Source: Gemmatimonadota bacterium
GTDB taxonomy: Bacteria; Gemmatimonadota; Gemmatimonadetes; Longimicrobiales; Gaopeijiaceae
Assembly: GCA_029863525.1 (NCBI GenBank)
Contig: JAOTVL010000024.1
Span: forward strand, 1 to 35,909
Reading direction: 5' to 3'
DNA: 35,909 nucleotides
Of this stretch, positions 1 through 8,917 are shown one piece after another. The translations under genes were made by a program, and so were the position numbers. Every line of letters begins with the position of its first letter. Within the stretch, counting starts at the first letter, position 1. The notes under the pieces are model-generated. The model ran no database searches and was not told the origin of the DNA. It worked only from the letters and a program-made list of their open reading frames with translations.

Positions 1-1
1 G

Positions 2-1090
2 GAGATGGACTTCCAACAGGAAGCCCGGAACCTGGCGCGCTTCAAGGAAGTCTTCGCAGCGGATCGAAAGGTTCGGGCGCCCGACGTGATCGAGCGTTTC
101 ACTCGCCGGCGCGTCCTCGTCATGGAGTATATCGAGGGCACGAAGATCGACGGGCTCGGGCGCCATTTCGAGTCCGGTCGGCTGTCGTTCAAGCAGGTCA
201 TGGAGACGCTGACCACGGTCTATCTTCGAATGCTCATGGTGGACGGCTTCATGCACGCCGACCCGCATCCGGGCAATCTACTCGTGCAGGACGACGGAAC
301 GCTGGTCGTGTTGGACTGGGGTGCCGCGCTCGAAGTCCCGAAGTGGACCCGGGAATCGATCCTGGGAATCGCGCTCGCGCTGAGTCGCGAAGACCTCGAC
401 GGCGTCATCAACGAGATGTACAGGCTCGGGATGATCAGCCCCGAGGTGTCGCGCGGTGACATTCGCGAGGCCGCGACGGAGATCCTCAGGATCGTCGACC
501 GTGCCAGAACCACGAATTCTCAGATGATCGTGGAAGATGTCATAGCGGAGCTGCTCGACACCTTCTACACCTGGCCGCTCGTGCTCCCGCAGGAGCTGGT
601 GTACTTCTTCCGCACGTCTGCGCTCATCGAAGGGCTGGCCTTTCACTACGACAGCCGCTTCGACGGACTCAGGTTCATCAAGGGCGTCGTCCTCGACAAC
701 AAGGCGGAGTTGCTCAAGACGACCGGTCAGCAACCGACCCAGATCGCGCGCAGTTTCGTGGAAGAGTCGCAGTCGGTTGTGCGGTCGGTGCGCGATCTCG
801 TGAGCAGGGCGGAACGGGAAGAGCTGCGTGTACGCGTGCATCCGCGAGACATCCAATCCCAGGAGCGTTTTCTTCATCTGCAGGCTCGTAGGCTGCTCTT
901 GAGCATCTTCGCCTCGGTGACCGCCGTGATCTCGTCGATCCTCTTCATCGCGTTGCGAAACTGGTGGCTGCTCGGCATCGGCCTGCTGGCGTCCCTCATC
1001 ATGTTCATCGTGGTGCTGTTCATCCCCACCCACCTACTCGAGAATCCGTTGCGGCACGCCAGGGGCATCCGCCCTCCGGGTGGTCTCTGA
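2..1090 (+). CDS. ABC1/UbiB-family atypical kinase-like protein, 3' part (5' end outside window)
   Basis: The reading frame is open from the window edge, so this is the C-terminal part of a longer gene. Counting from the Met at position 5, residues 38-45 (LVMEYIEG), the HADPHPGN motif at 84-91 and LDWGAA at 103-108 are hallmarks of the ABC1/ADCK/UbiB fold. HADPHPGN corresponds to the catalytic-loop region and the Asp of LDWG to the metal-binding DFG Asp. Two hydrophobic segments near the C terminus (about 297-317 and 321-341) match the paired transmembrane helices typical of bacterial UbiB proteins, so it should sit at the inner membrane. The family supports ubiquinone or other isoprenoid-lipid metabolism, but I cannot assign this member's substrate. 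An unusual detail is DWG where DFG is usual. It ends 17 nt before meaB, suggesting co-transcription. Confidence 0.85.
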   Translation, partial: EMDFQQEARNLARFKEVFAADRKVRAPDVIERFTRRRVLVMEYIEGTKIDGLGRHFESGRLSFKQVMETLTTVYLRMLMVDGFMHADPHPGNLLVQDDGTLVVLDWGAALEVPKWTRESILGIALALSREDLDGVINEMYRLGMISPEVSRGDIREAATEILRIVDRARTTNSQMIVEDVIAELLDTFYTWPLVLPQELVYFFRTSALIEGLAFHYDSRFDGLRFIKGVVLDNKAELLKTTGQQPTQIARSFVEESQSVVRSVRDLVSRAEREELRVRVHPRDIQSQERFLHLQARRLLLSIFASVTAVISSILFIALRNWWLLGIGLLASLIMFIVVLFIPTHLLENPLRHARGIRPPGGL

Positions 1091-1107
1091 CAAGGATCGT
1101 CTCGCGC

Positions 1108-2169
1108 ATGAGTCGAATCGAAACGCTCGATGCACGCACCGTGGAGCTGCTCGCCCGCTTCCGGACCGGCGCGGTGCCTGCCTTGGCCCGGGCCATCTCG
1201 GTCGTGGAGGGTCAACGGCCCGGATTCCAGGCGCTGCTGCACGAGGTCATGGCCTCTGGACCGCAGGCGCGCCGGATCGGTTTCACCGGCCCGCCGGGGG
1301 CCGGCAAGTCGAGTCTGGTGGCCGCGGCTGCCACGACCTACCGGGTTCGTGACGAGCACGTCGGCGTCGTCGCGGTGGACCCGACGTCTCCATACTCGGG
1401 GGGTGCGCTCCTGGGGGACCGCATCCGGATGAATGACGTCGCGACCGACCCCGGTATCTTCATCCGCTCGATGGCGACGCGTGGATCGCTCGGTGGGTTG
1501 GCGACCACCACCAAGGAAGTCGTCGACCTCATGGACGGATTCGGCTTCGCCCGGATCTTGATCGAGACCGTCGGCGTCGGACAGACCGAGCTCGAGATCA
1601 CGGCCGCGGCCGACACGGTGGTCGTGGTGCTCGTGCCTGAGTCGGGCGACGCGATCCAAGCCATGAAGGCTGGACTCATGGAGATCGCGGACGTCTTCGT
1701 GGTCAACAAGGCCGACCGACCCGGCTCGGCGAGGCTGGTCAAGGAGCTCCGACAGGCGCTGCACCTGCGGGCCGGTAGCGCGCTCAAGGACATCCCGGCG
1801 CATCACGGCGTCGATCTCGGCCGGGCGTTGAAGAGGGAGCGCACGACCGACTCGGCCGCGCAAGAGGTGGAGGACTGGCCCGTACCGGTGCTCACCACGA
1901 ACGCGTTGACGAACGAGGGCGTCGACGACCTCGTGGACGCCGTCGAACGGCACCGGAGTTGGCTCGTGGAGAGCGGTCAGTTGGAGGAACGCAGGAGGGA
2001 CCGCGCAGAAGGGCGCGTGCGGGACGTGGTGAACCGTGAGCTCCAGCGCATAACCTGGAGTTCGGACGAGGTGCGGAGGCTGCTCGGGGAGGGCGTGCTG
2101 GGGATCGCCGGGGGAGAGGAGACGCCTTATTCGGTGGCGCGCCGCATCACGGATGCGCTGCTCCGGTAG
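1108..2169 (+). CDS. meaB: MeaB/ArgK-type G3E GTPase, chaperone of B12-dependent acyl-CoA mutase
   Basis: The 353-residue product has a Walker A motif GPPGAGKS at 61-68, the family signature VDPTSPYSGG at 90-99, ILIETVGVGQTE at 150-161 and the guanine-specificity motif NKAD at 200-203. These identify a MeaB/ArgK P-loop GTPase. MeaB proteins gate adenosylcobalamin loading and protect or reactivate coenzyme-B12 acyl-CoA mutases in the cytoplasm. The frame is open further upstream, but the ATG at 1108 gives the family's usual N terminus and follows an AAGGA at 1092-1096. The mutase large-subunit gene follows after 86 nt. In organisms with separate IcmA and IcmB subunits the partner chaperone is called MeaI. 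Since the mutase here looks ICM-like, this protein may be functionally a MeaI. The old arginine/ornithine kinase (ArgK) annotation should not be used. Confidence 0.93.
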   Translation: MSRIETLDARTVELLARFRTGAVPALARAISVVEGQRPGFQALLHEVMASGPQARRIGFTGPPGAGKSSLVAAAATTYRVRDEHVGVVAVDPTSPYSGGALLGDRIRMNDVATDPGIFIRSMATRGSLGGLATTTKEVVDLMDGFGFARILIETVGVGQTELEITAAADTVVVVLVPESGDAIQAMKAGLMEIADVFVVNKADRPGSARLVKELRQALHLRAGSALKDIPAHHGVDLGRALKRERTTDSAAQEVEDWPVPVLTTNALTNEGVDDLVDAVERHRSWLVESGQLEERRRDRAEGRVRDVVNRELQRITWSSDEVRRLLGEGVLGIAGGEETPYSVARRITDALLR

Positions 2170-2255
2170 GGGTGGATGGGGCGTAAACCCTCCGCGCCAC
2201 CGGACAGGATGAGTATCTTTAGAGGCTGAGGTCCGTGGTTCGATGAGGGGTGCCC

Positions 2256-3977
<1,722 letters not shown>

Positions 3978-4011
3978 TGACGATCACCTGATCACGAGCC
4001 AAACTCGATTC

Positions 4012-4425
4012 ATGTCCGAAGAACGCAAGATCCGAATCCTCGTGGCGAAGCCGGGCCTCGACGGTCACGACCGAGGGGCGAAGGTCATCGCGAGCGCGTT
4101 CCGCGACGCGGGCTTGGAGGTCATTTACACCGGGCTCCATCAGACGCCCGAGATGATCGTGAGCGCGGCGGTACAGGAGGACGTGGACGTAGTCGCGATG
4201 TCCGTTCTCTCCGGTGCGCACATGACGCTCTTCCCGCGTGTGAAGAAGCTCCTCGACGAGGCAGGCGCCGACCACGTCCTGCTCACGGGCGGCGGCATCA
4301 TTCCCGAGGACGATGTCGCGGCGTTGGAGGCACAGGGCGTCGGGCGTCTCTTCGGTCCAGGCACGCCGACCTCGGCCGCCATCGAGTACGTCAAGGAGTG
4401 GTTCTCGGCCCAGAACACGGCGTGA
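4012..4425 (+). CDS. icmB: Cobalamin-binding small subunit of the acyl-CoA mutase
   Basis: The 137-residue protein is a complete B12-binding Rossmann-like domain. It carries the DxHxxG motif at residues 17-22 (Asp17, His19, Gly22), where His19 should replace dimethylbenzimidazole as the lower cobalt ligand. It also has SVL at 64-66 and a GGG loop at 93-95, which hold the nucleotide tail. Length and sequence fit stand-alone IcmB-type subunits rather than the fused domain of one-chain methylmalonyl-CoA mutases. The ATG at 4012 lies 34 nt after the large-subunit stop. The ribosome-binding site is weak, but the preceding residues in frame are not conserved in type. It should assemble with the product of 2256-3977 in the cytoplasm. 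Confidence 0.92.
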   Translation: MSEERKIRILVAKPGLDGHDRGAKVIASAFRDAGLEVIYTGLHQTPEMIVSAAVQEDVDVVAMSVLSGAHMTLFPRVKKLLDEAGADHVLLTGGGIIPEDDVAALEAQGVGRLFGPGTPTSAAIEYVKEWFSAQNTA

Positions 4426-4450
4426 GACCCCCCTCGTCGACAGCTGGCCC

Positions 4451-6082
4451 GTGAGCGCCGACGTCGTGGCCGGCCCGACCGGCCGGCTGAGCACGCTCGC
4501 GGGCGAGCTCAAAGAGCTTCGCGAGCGGCTGAGTCAGGGCGGGGGTGCCAAGCGGATCGAGCGTCAGCACGACCAGGGCAAGCTCACGGCGCGGGAACGA
4601 ATCGCATTGCTCCTCGACGACGCGGAGCCCTCCGTCGAAATCGGGATGCTGGTGGCCTACGACCAGTACGACGGGCAGGCACCCAGCGCCGGCGTGGTCA
4701 CGACGGTGGGGCGTGTCGAGGGCCGCGAAGTCGTCGTGGTGGCGAACGATGCCACGGTGAAAGCGGGTTCGTGGTGGCCGGAGACGATCACGAAGATCCT
4801 GCGGGCCCAAGAGATCGCCATGCGCTGCCGCATCCCGATCGTGTACCTCGTCGACTCGGCCGGGGTGAACCTCCCCTACCAGGGTGGCGTCTTCCCCGGT
4901 CAGTACGGTGCGGCTCGGATCTTTTACTACAATTCCGTCATGCGCCGCTATTTGCGCATTCCGCAGCTCGCCGCGGTCATGGGACCGTGCATCGCGGGGG
5001 GGGCGTATCTACCGGCGCTCTCCGATGTGATTCTCATGGTGGAGGGCACGTCGTTCATGGGGCTCGGCGGCCCGAACCTCGTGAAGGGGGCGACCGGGCA
5101 GACAGTGGGTACCGAAGAGCTCGGGGGAGCGTCGGTGCACACGCGGCTAAGCGGGGTTGCCCACTACATGGTGCCGGACGACGAGGCGTGCATCGGGCGG
5201 CTCCGCCGATTGGTCTCCGAGCTGCCGATGGCCGAGGACGCGCCCCGACGCATGCCGACCCCACCGAAGCGGCTCGCCTACGAGCTGTACGACCTTCTTC
5301 CAGAGGACCATCGCCAGCCGTACCAGATGCGGGAGGTGCTCGAGTGTATTCTCGACGGTGAGGAGCTCGACGAATTCCAGCCCGAGTACGCTCAGGAGAT
5401 GATCTGCGGCACGGGATTCGTGGACGGCGTCCCGGTCGGTGTGATCGCCAACGCGCGCGGTATGTTCAAGAGCGCGAGCGGAGGGACGCCCAGGTTCGGG
5501 GGCATCGTCTACACCGAGAGCGCCCGGAAGGTGGCGTACTTCATCGAAACGATGAATCGGCACGATACGCCGCTCCTCTTCCTGCAGGACGTCTCGGGCT
5601 TCATGGTCGGGCCGGAGGCCGAACACTCGGGAATCATCCGCGCCGGCGCGGAGTTCGTCGAGGCCATGGCGACCGCGACGGTACCGAAGCTGGTCGTGAC
5701 GCTGAACCACGCGTCCGGAGCCGGCTACTACGCCATGGCCGGTCAGGGATTCGACCCCGACTTCATTCTCTCCCTTCCCACGGGTCGCATGGGTGTGATG
5801 GAGGGAGCGAGCGCGGTGATGGCGCTCTTCAGCGGACAACTCGACCGGCTCAAAGCGGACGGCGAAGTGCCCGACGAAGATCTGACGACCCGCATGGACG
5901 AGGTGCGCGAGGAATACGACCGGCAGCTCGATGCCCGCTTCGCTGCGGCGCGTGGCTTCGTCGACGAGGTCGTGCTACCCGAAGAGCTCAGGCCCGCTCT
6001 GGGTCTGCTGCTCCGGGCCGCACTCCAGAACCCGGGTCCGCACATCGGTGCGTTCCAGCTCTCCTCGGGGGACGTTCGATGA
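4451..6082 (+). CDS. Biotin-dependent acyl-CoA carboxylase, carboxyltransferase (beta) subunit
   Basis: The 543-residue protein is a complete two-half carboxyltransferase of the crotonase superfamily. The first oxyanion-hole region is GPCIAGGAYLPAL at about 178-190, followed by GGPNLVKGATGQ; the second is HASGAGYYAMAG at about 420-431. It would transfer CO2 from carboxybiotin to an acyl-CoA. The GGAYLPALSD form resembles methylcrotonyl-CoA, geranyl-CoA and glutaconyl-CoA type enzymes more than propionyl-CoA carboxylase, which has GGAVYSPALTD at this place. Neither a biotin carboxylase nor a biotin carrier gene is in the window, so these must be encoded elsewhere. The GTG at 4451 is the favoured start, 25 nt after the B12-subunit stop; no strong ribosome-binding site is visible and a GTG at 4466 is possible. 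The next gene starts at the ATGA overlap. The substrate is not determined. Confidence 0.88.
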   Translation: MSADVVAGPTGRLSTLAGELKELRERLSQGGGAKRIERQHDQGKLTARERIALLLDDAEPSVEIGMLVAYDQYDGQAPSAGVVTTVGRVEGREVVVVANDATVKAGSWWPETITKILRAQEIAMRCRIPIVYLVDSAGVNLPYQGGVFPGQYGAARIFYYNSVMRRYLRIPQLAAVMGPCIAGGAYLPALSDVILMVEGTSFMGLGGPNLVKGATGQTVGTEELGGASVHTRLSGVAHYMVPDDEACIGRLRRLVSELPMAEDAPRRMPTPPKRLAYELYDLLPEDHRQPYQMREVLECILDGEELDEFQPEYAQEMICGTGFVDGVPVGVIANARGMFKSASGGTPRFGGIVYTESARKVAYFIETMNRHDTPLLFLQDVSGFMVGPEAEHSGIIRAGAEFVEAMATATVPKLVVTLNHASGAGYYAMAGQGFDPDFILSLPTGRMGVMEGASAVMALFSGQLDRLKADGEVPDEDLTTRMDEVREEYDRQLDARFAAARGFVDEVVLPEELRPALGLLLRAALQNPGPHIGAFQLSSGDVR

Positions 6083-7455
6083 GCGACCGCGTGGTCCGAG
6101 TCGCGGGCGGGCAGGGCTTCTGGGGCGACGACCTCGAGGCACCGGTGCGCCAAGTCGAGGGAGGCTCGATCGACTACCTCATGCTGGACTATCTGGCCGA
6201 AGTCACGATGTCGATCATGCAAAAGCAGCGGGCACGGGATCCCGAAGCCGGGTTCGCGCGCGACTTCGTGCCGCTCATGGAGCGCATTTTCCCGAAGTGC
6301 ATCGAAGACGGGGTCCGGGTCGTGACCAACGCGGGGGGCGTGAATCCGGACGGGTGCGCCGAGGCTCTCGTGGAAGCCGGCCGCCGGGCGGGCGTCGCGG
6401 GGCGCGCGAAGATCGGGTTGGTCACGGGGGATGACCTCATGGACCGCCTGGACGAGCTGCTCGCCGGCGGTCACGAGTTGGCCAACATGGAGACCGGAGC
6501 GCCCCTCTCGACCGTCTTGGGCCAGGTGCAGAGCGCGAACGCGTACATCGGCGCGGCCCCGATCGTCGAGGCGCTGTCGCGAGGGGCGGACGTGATCGTC
6601 ACGGGCCGGAGCACCGACACCGCGCTGACGTATGGTCCGCTGATCTACGAGCACGGGTGGGACGAGGGGGACCACGACCGGATCGCGTCCGGGGTCGTCG
6701 CTGGGCACATCAACGAGTGCGGCGCCCAGTGCACGGGTGGCAACTGCCTCATCGACTGGTGGACGATCCCAGACATGGAGAACGTGGGCTTCCCCATCGT
6801 CGAGGTCTCGCAGGACGGGACCTTCGTGGTGACGAAGCATCCCGGCACGGGGGGGCGAGTCAGCCGGGCGACGGTTTCCGAGCAGATCGTCTACGAAATG
6901 GGCGACCCGACGACGTACATCACACCCGATGTCGTCGCCGACTTCACCACGATCCACCTGGACGATCTAGGCAACGACCGGGTCCGTGTCCACGGAGTGA
7001 AAGGCGGGCCGAGAACGGATTTCCTGAAGGTCTCGATCGCCTACTCGTCGGGTTGGAAGGCGACCGGGACGCTCACCTATGCGTGGCCCGATGCGGCCGC
7101 GAAGGCTCGGTCGGCCGACGTCATCCTCCGTCGGAGGCTCGACAGGCTCGGCCTCCAGTTCGACGAGATCCGGACGGAGTTGGTCGGGTGGGACTCCACG
7201 CACGGCCCGCTCGTCGGTGAACCGCCCGCCGACCTTCCCGAAGTACAGCTTCGTGTGGGGGTCCGGTCGTCGGACCGGGCGGCGGTGGAGCGATTCACGC
7301 GTGAGATCGCGCCCCTCGTGTTGACCGGCCCACCCTCCGTCACGGGCTTCGCGGGTGGTCGGCCCCGGGTTCAGGAAATCATGGCCTATTGGCCCGCGCT
7401 CCTCCGTCGCGAGGTCGTCGAGTCCCACCTCCAGGTGGAGGTGCGAGAGGTATGA
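6079..7455 (+). CDS. AtuA-family protein (DUF1446), N-terminal part as a separate gene
   Basis: The 458-residue product matches the acyclic-terpene-utilisation AtuA family (DUF1446). The N terminus VRVAGGQGFWGDD, the VVTNAGGVNPDGCAE block near residue 75-90 and the later ECGAQCTGGN stretch are family-typical. AtuA is needed for growth on citronellol-type terpenes in Pseudomonas, but no biochemical activity is firmly established for the family. In AtuA a second domain usually follows in the same chain; here it is the next gene (7452-7856). The ATG overlaps the carboxyltransferase stop as ATGA, so translation is probably coupled. Co-occurrence with a carboxyltransferase and a hydratase mirrors atuC and atuE in terpene clusters, but no geranyl-specific gene is present. 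It likely acts in the cytoplasm, since no signal peptide is seen. Confidence 0.87.
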   Translation: MSDRVVRVAGGQGFWGDDLEAPVRQVEGGSIDYLMLDYLAEVTMSIMQKQRARDPEAGFARDFVPLMERIFPKCIEDGVRVVTNAGGVNPDGCAEALVEAGRRAGVAGRAKIGLVTGDDLMDRLDELLAGGHELANMETGAPLSTVLGQVQSANAYIGAAPIVEALSRGADVIVTGRSTDTALTYGPLIYEHGWDEGDHDRIASGVVAGHINECGAQCTGGNCLIDWWTIPDMENVGFPIVEVSQDGTFVVTKHPGTGGRVSRATVSEQIVYEMGDPTTYITPDVVADFTTIHLDDLGNDRVRVHGVKGGPRTDFLKVSIAYSSGWKATGTLTYAWPDAAAKARSADVILRRRLDRLGLQFDEIRTELVGWDSTHGPLVGEPPADLPEVQLRVGVRSSDRAAVERFTREIAPLVLTGPPSVTGFAGGRPRVQEIMAYWPALLRREVVESHLQVEVREV

Positions 7456-7856
7456 AGAAGATCCCCCTGGTGCACTTGGCGCACGCCCGCTCGGGCGACA
7501 AGGGCGACACCGCCAACGTGGGTGTCATCGCGTACGACGAGGCACACTACGGGCTGCTCCGCGACGCGCTTACACCCGCTGCGGTGAAGGCGCATTTCGG
7601 TCCGATGGTCAAAGGTGAGGTAGAGCGTTTCGAGCTGCCGAATCTCTACGCGCTGAATTTCCTGCTGCACGGTGCGTTGGGGGGCGGTGGCACGATGTCG
7701 CTCATGAACGACGCTCAGGGCAAGGTCTTCAGCACGGCCCTCCTTCGCATGCGCGTCGAGGTACCCGACGACGTGGCGGAGGCCGTGCGAGGGCGGGGGC
7801 GCGTGCCCCCGGGCTGGACGCCGGACCGACAGGGGAGCGGGAGCGACGGACAGTGA
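7452..7856 (+). CDS. AtuA-like C-terminal (ferredoxin-fold) domain protein, stand-alone
   Basis: This 134-residue protein starts at an ATGA overlap with the AtuA-like gene. Its N-terminal signature LAHARSGDKGDTANVGV (residues 9-25) is diagnostic of the domain normally fused to the C terminus of AtuA/DUF1446 proteins. The two products together (458 + 134 residues) equal the approximate length of a single-chain AtuA, so they most likely form one complex. The frame differs from the upstream gene, which means this is a true split or coupled pair rather than one continuous reading frame. The tail from about residue 110 is rich in Gly, Arg and Pro and looks disordered. No function is known. An open frame extends upstream to 7389, but those codons lie inside the preceding gene. 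Confidence 0.85.
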   Translation: MKKIPLVHLAHARSGDKGDTANVGVIAYDEAHYGLLRDALTPAAVKAHFGPMVKGEVERFELPNLYALNFLLHGALGGGGTMSLMNDAQGKVFSTALLRMRVEVPDDVAEAVRGRGRVPPGWTPDRQGSGSDGQ

Positions 7857-8632
7857 GCTCCCTGCTCGAGATCGCGGTCGATGATGCTGGGGTGGCTACG
7901 CTCACGCTGAACCGCCCCGAGAAGCGCAATGCGCTGAATGGCGAGTTGGTGGCGGCGCTCAAGGGCGGCCTCCAGTCGGCCGCGTCCGACGACTCCGTGC
8001 GTGTCGTAGCTCTGCGCGGTGCCGGTCCCGACTTCTGCTCGGGCGCCGACTTGGCCGAGCTCGAGCGGATCGCGAGCATGGGCGAGGAAGAGAACCTCGA
8101 GGACGCCCGATCGCTTGGCGCGCTCTTCGCGCAGATGCGATCGCATCCGAGGCCGATCGTAGGCGTCGTGCACGGGCGAGCGCTCGCCGGCGGGTGCGGC
8201 CTCGCGTCGGCGTGTGACCTCGTGTTGGCCCGTGAGGACGCCGAGTTCGGTTACCCCGAGGTCCACCTCGGCTTCGTACCGGCGCTCGTCATGACCATCC
8301 TTCGCCGCAAAGTCGGAGAGGGGGAGGCGTTCCACCTCGTTGCCCAGGGCGAGCGCTTCGACGCGGGCGAGGCGAAGAGGCTCGGGCTCGTGACGCGCGT
8401 CTTCTCGACCGAGGCCTTCGACGGCGAAGTCGATCGATACCTCGGCCGCTTGGCGGCCAAGCCGCCGTCGGCGATCACGATGACCAAGGCGCTTCTTTAC
8501 GAGCTCGACGCGCTCGACTTCTCGTCGGGCCTCGAGCGTGGTGCCGAGGTGAACGCAGAGGCCCGCATGACTGAGGCGTGTCGAGACGGCGTGCGCCGCT
8601 TTCTCGACAAGTCCTCGGGTGGCGCCGTCTAG
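7853..8632 (+). CDS. Enoyl-CoA hydratase/isomerase, methylglutaconyl-CoA hydratase (LiuC/AtuE)-like
   Basis: The 259-residue crotonase-fold protein starts at GTG 7853 in a GTGA overlap with the previous stop, preceded by AGGGGAGCGGGAG. It has the N-terminal LNRPEKRNALNG block (19-30), the oxyanion-hole segments CSGADL (62-67) and AGGCG (112-116), and YPE at 134-136. Relative to rat enoyl-CoA hydratase, Glu136 corresponds to Glu164, but the Glu144 position is Gly116. From memory, bacterial methylglutaconyl-CoA hydratases of the Liu/Atu type have Gly here as well. This fits its place beside a methylcrotonyl/geranyl-type carboxyltransferase. The expected role is hydration of a branched 2-enoyl-CoA (a 3-methylglutaconyl-like thioester) in the cytoplasm. 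The exact substrate is an inference. Confidence 0.88.
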   Translation: MSSLLEIAVDDAGVATLTLNRPEKRNALNGELVAALKGGLQSAASDDSVRVVALRGAGPDFCSGADLAELERIASMGEEENLEDARSLGALFAQMRSHPRPIVGVVHGRALAGGCGLASACDLVLAREDAEFGYPEVHLGFVPALVMTILRRKVGEGEAFHLVAQGERFDAGEAKRLGLVTRVFSTEAFDGEVDRYLGRLAAKPPSAITMTKALLYELDALDFSSGLERGAEVNAEARMTEACRDGVRRFLDKSSGGAV

Positions 8633-8677
8633 GGTGCCCCTGCTGCGCGGGATCCCGATCGGGCCGGAGACCCCGTC

Positions 8678-8917
8678 GTGTTCGTAAGCCGGCGGCGGCG
8701 CCACGACCCGCTCCTCGAGTGGAAGGTCCGGCTCTTCTCCGTCGCGGCGGTCCTCGTCGTGTTGGGCCTCTATTTCGGCGAGCGCTGGATGACGGGCGCG
8801 GCCATCGTGATCCTTCTCGGGGCGATGCTTCTCCGTTTTCTACCCCATGCGGGGGATGCGGCCCATGAGGAGGCGGACGAGGACGACGACGTTTCTGGCG
8901 AGAGCGCGATCAGTTGA
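8678..8917 (+). CDS. Small two-helix membrane protein of unknown function
   Basis: The 79-residue product has a basic N terminus (VSRRRRHD), two hydrophobic segments (about residues 19-34 and 39-54) and an acidic tail rich in Glu and Asp. It is predicted to be an inner-membrane hairpin with both ends inside. The GTG at 8678 follows a GGAG about 10 nt upstream and lies 45 nt after the hydratase stop, so it may be the last gene of the acyl-CoA operon. Its last 8 bases overlap the end of the convergent ompA-like gene. I do not recognise a family. The alternative is that it is a chance frame, but the clear membrane topology and charge layout favour a real gene. Confidence 0.6.
   Translation: MFVSRRRRHDPLLEWKVRLFSVAAVLVVLGLYFGERWMTGAAIVILLGAMLLRFLPHAGDAAHEEADEDDDVSGESAIS

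Noticed and set aside
874-1953. 359-codon minus-strand frame opposite ubiB-like and meaB genes
   Set aside because: No motif or signal is visible, and the plus strand carries two recognised genes across the whole interval.
1108-2169. ArgK, arginine/ornithine transport ATPase
   Set aside because: The old label does not fit; sequence motifs and adjacency to mutase subunits indicate a MeaB-type chaperone.
2170-2255. Possible cobalamin riboswitch before the B12-dependent mutase gene
   Set aside because: The gap is only 86 nt, too short for the usual element, and no B12-box-like sequence was seen.
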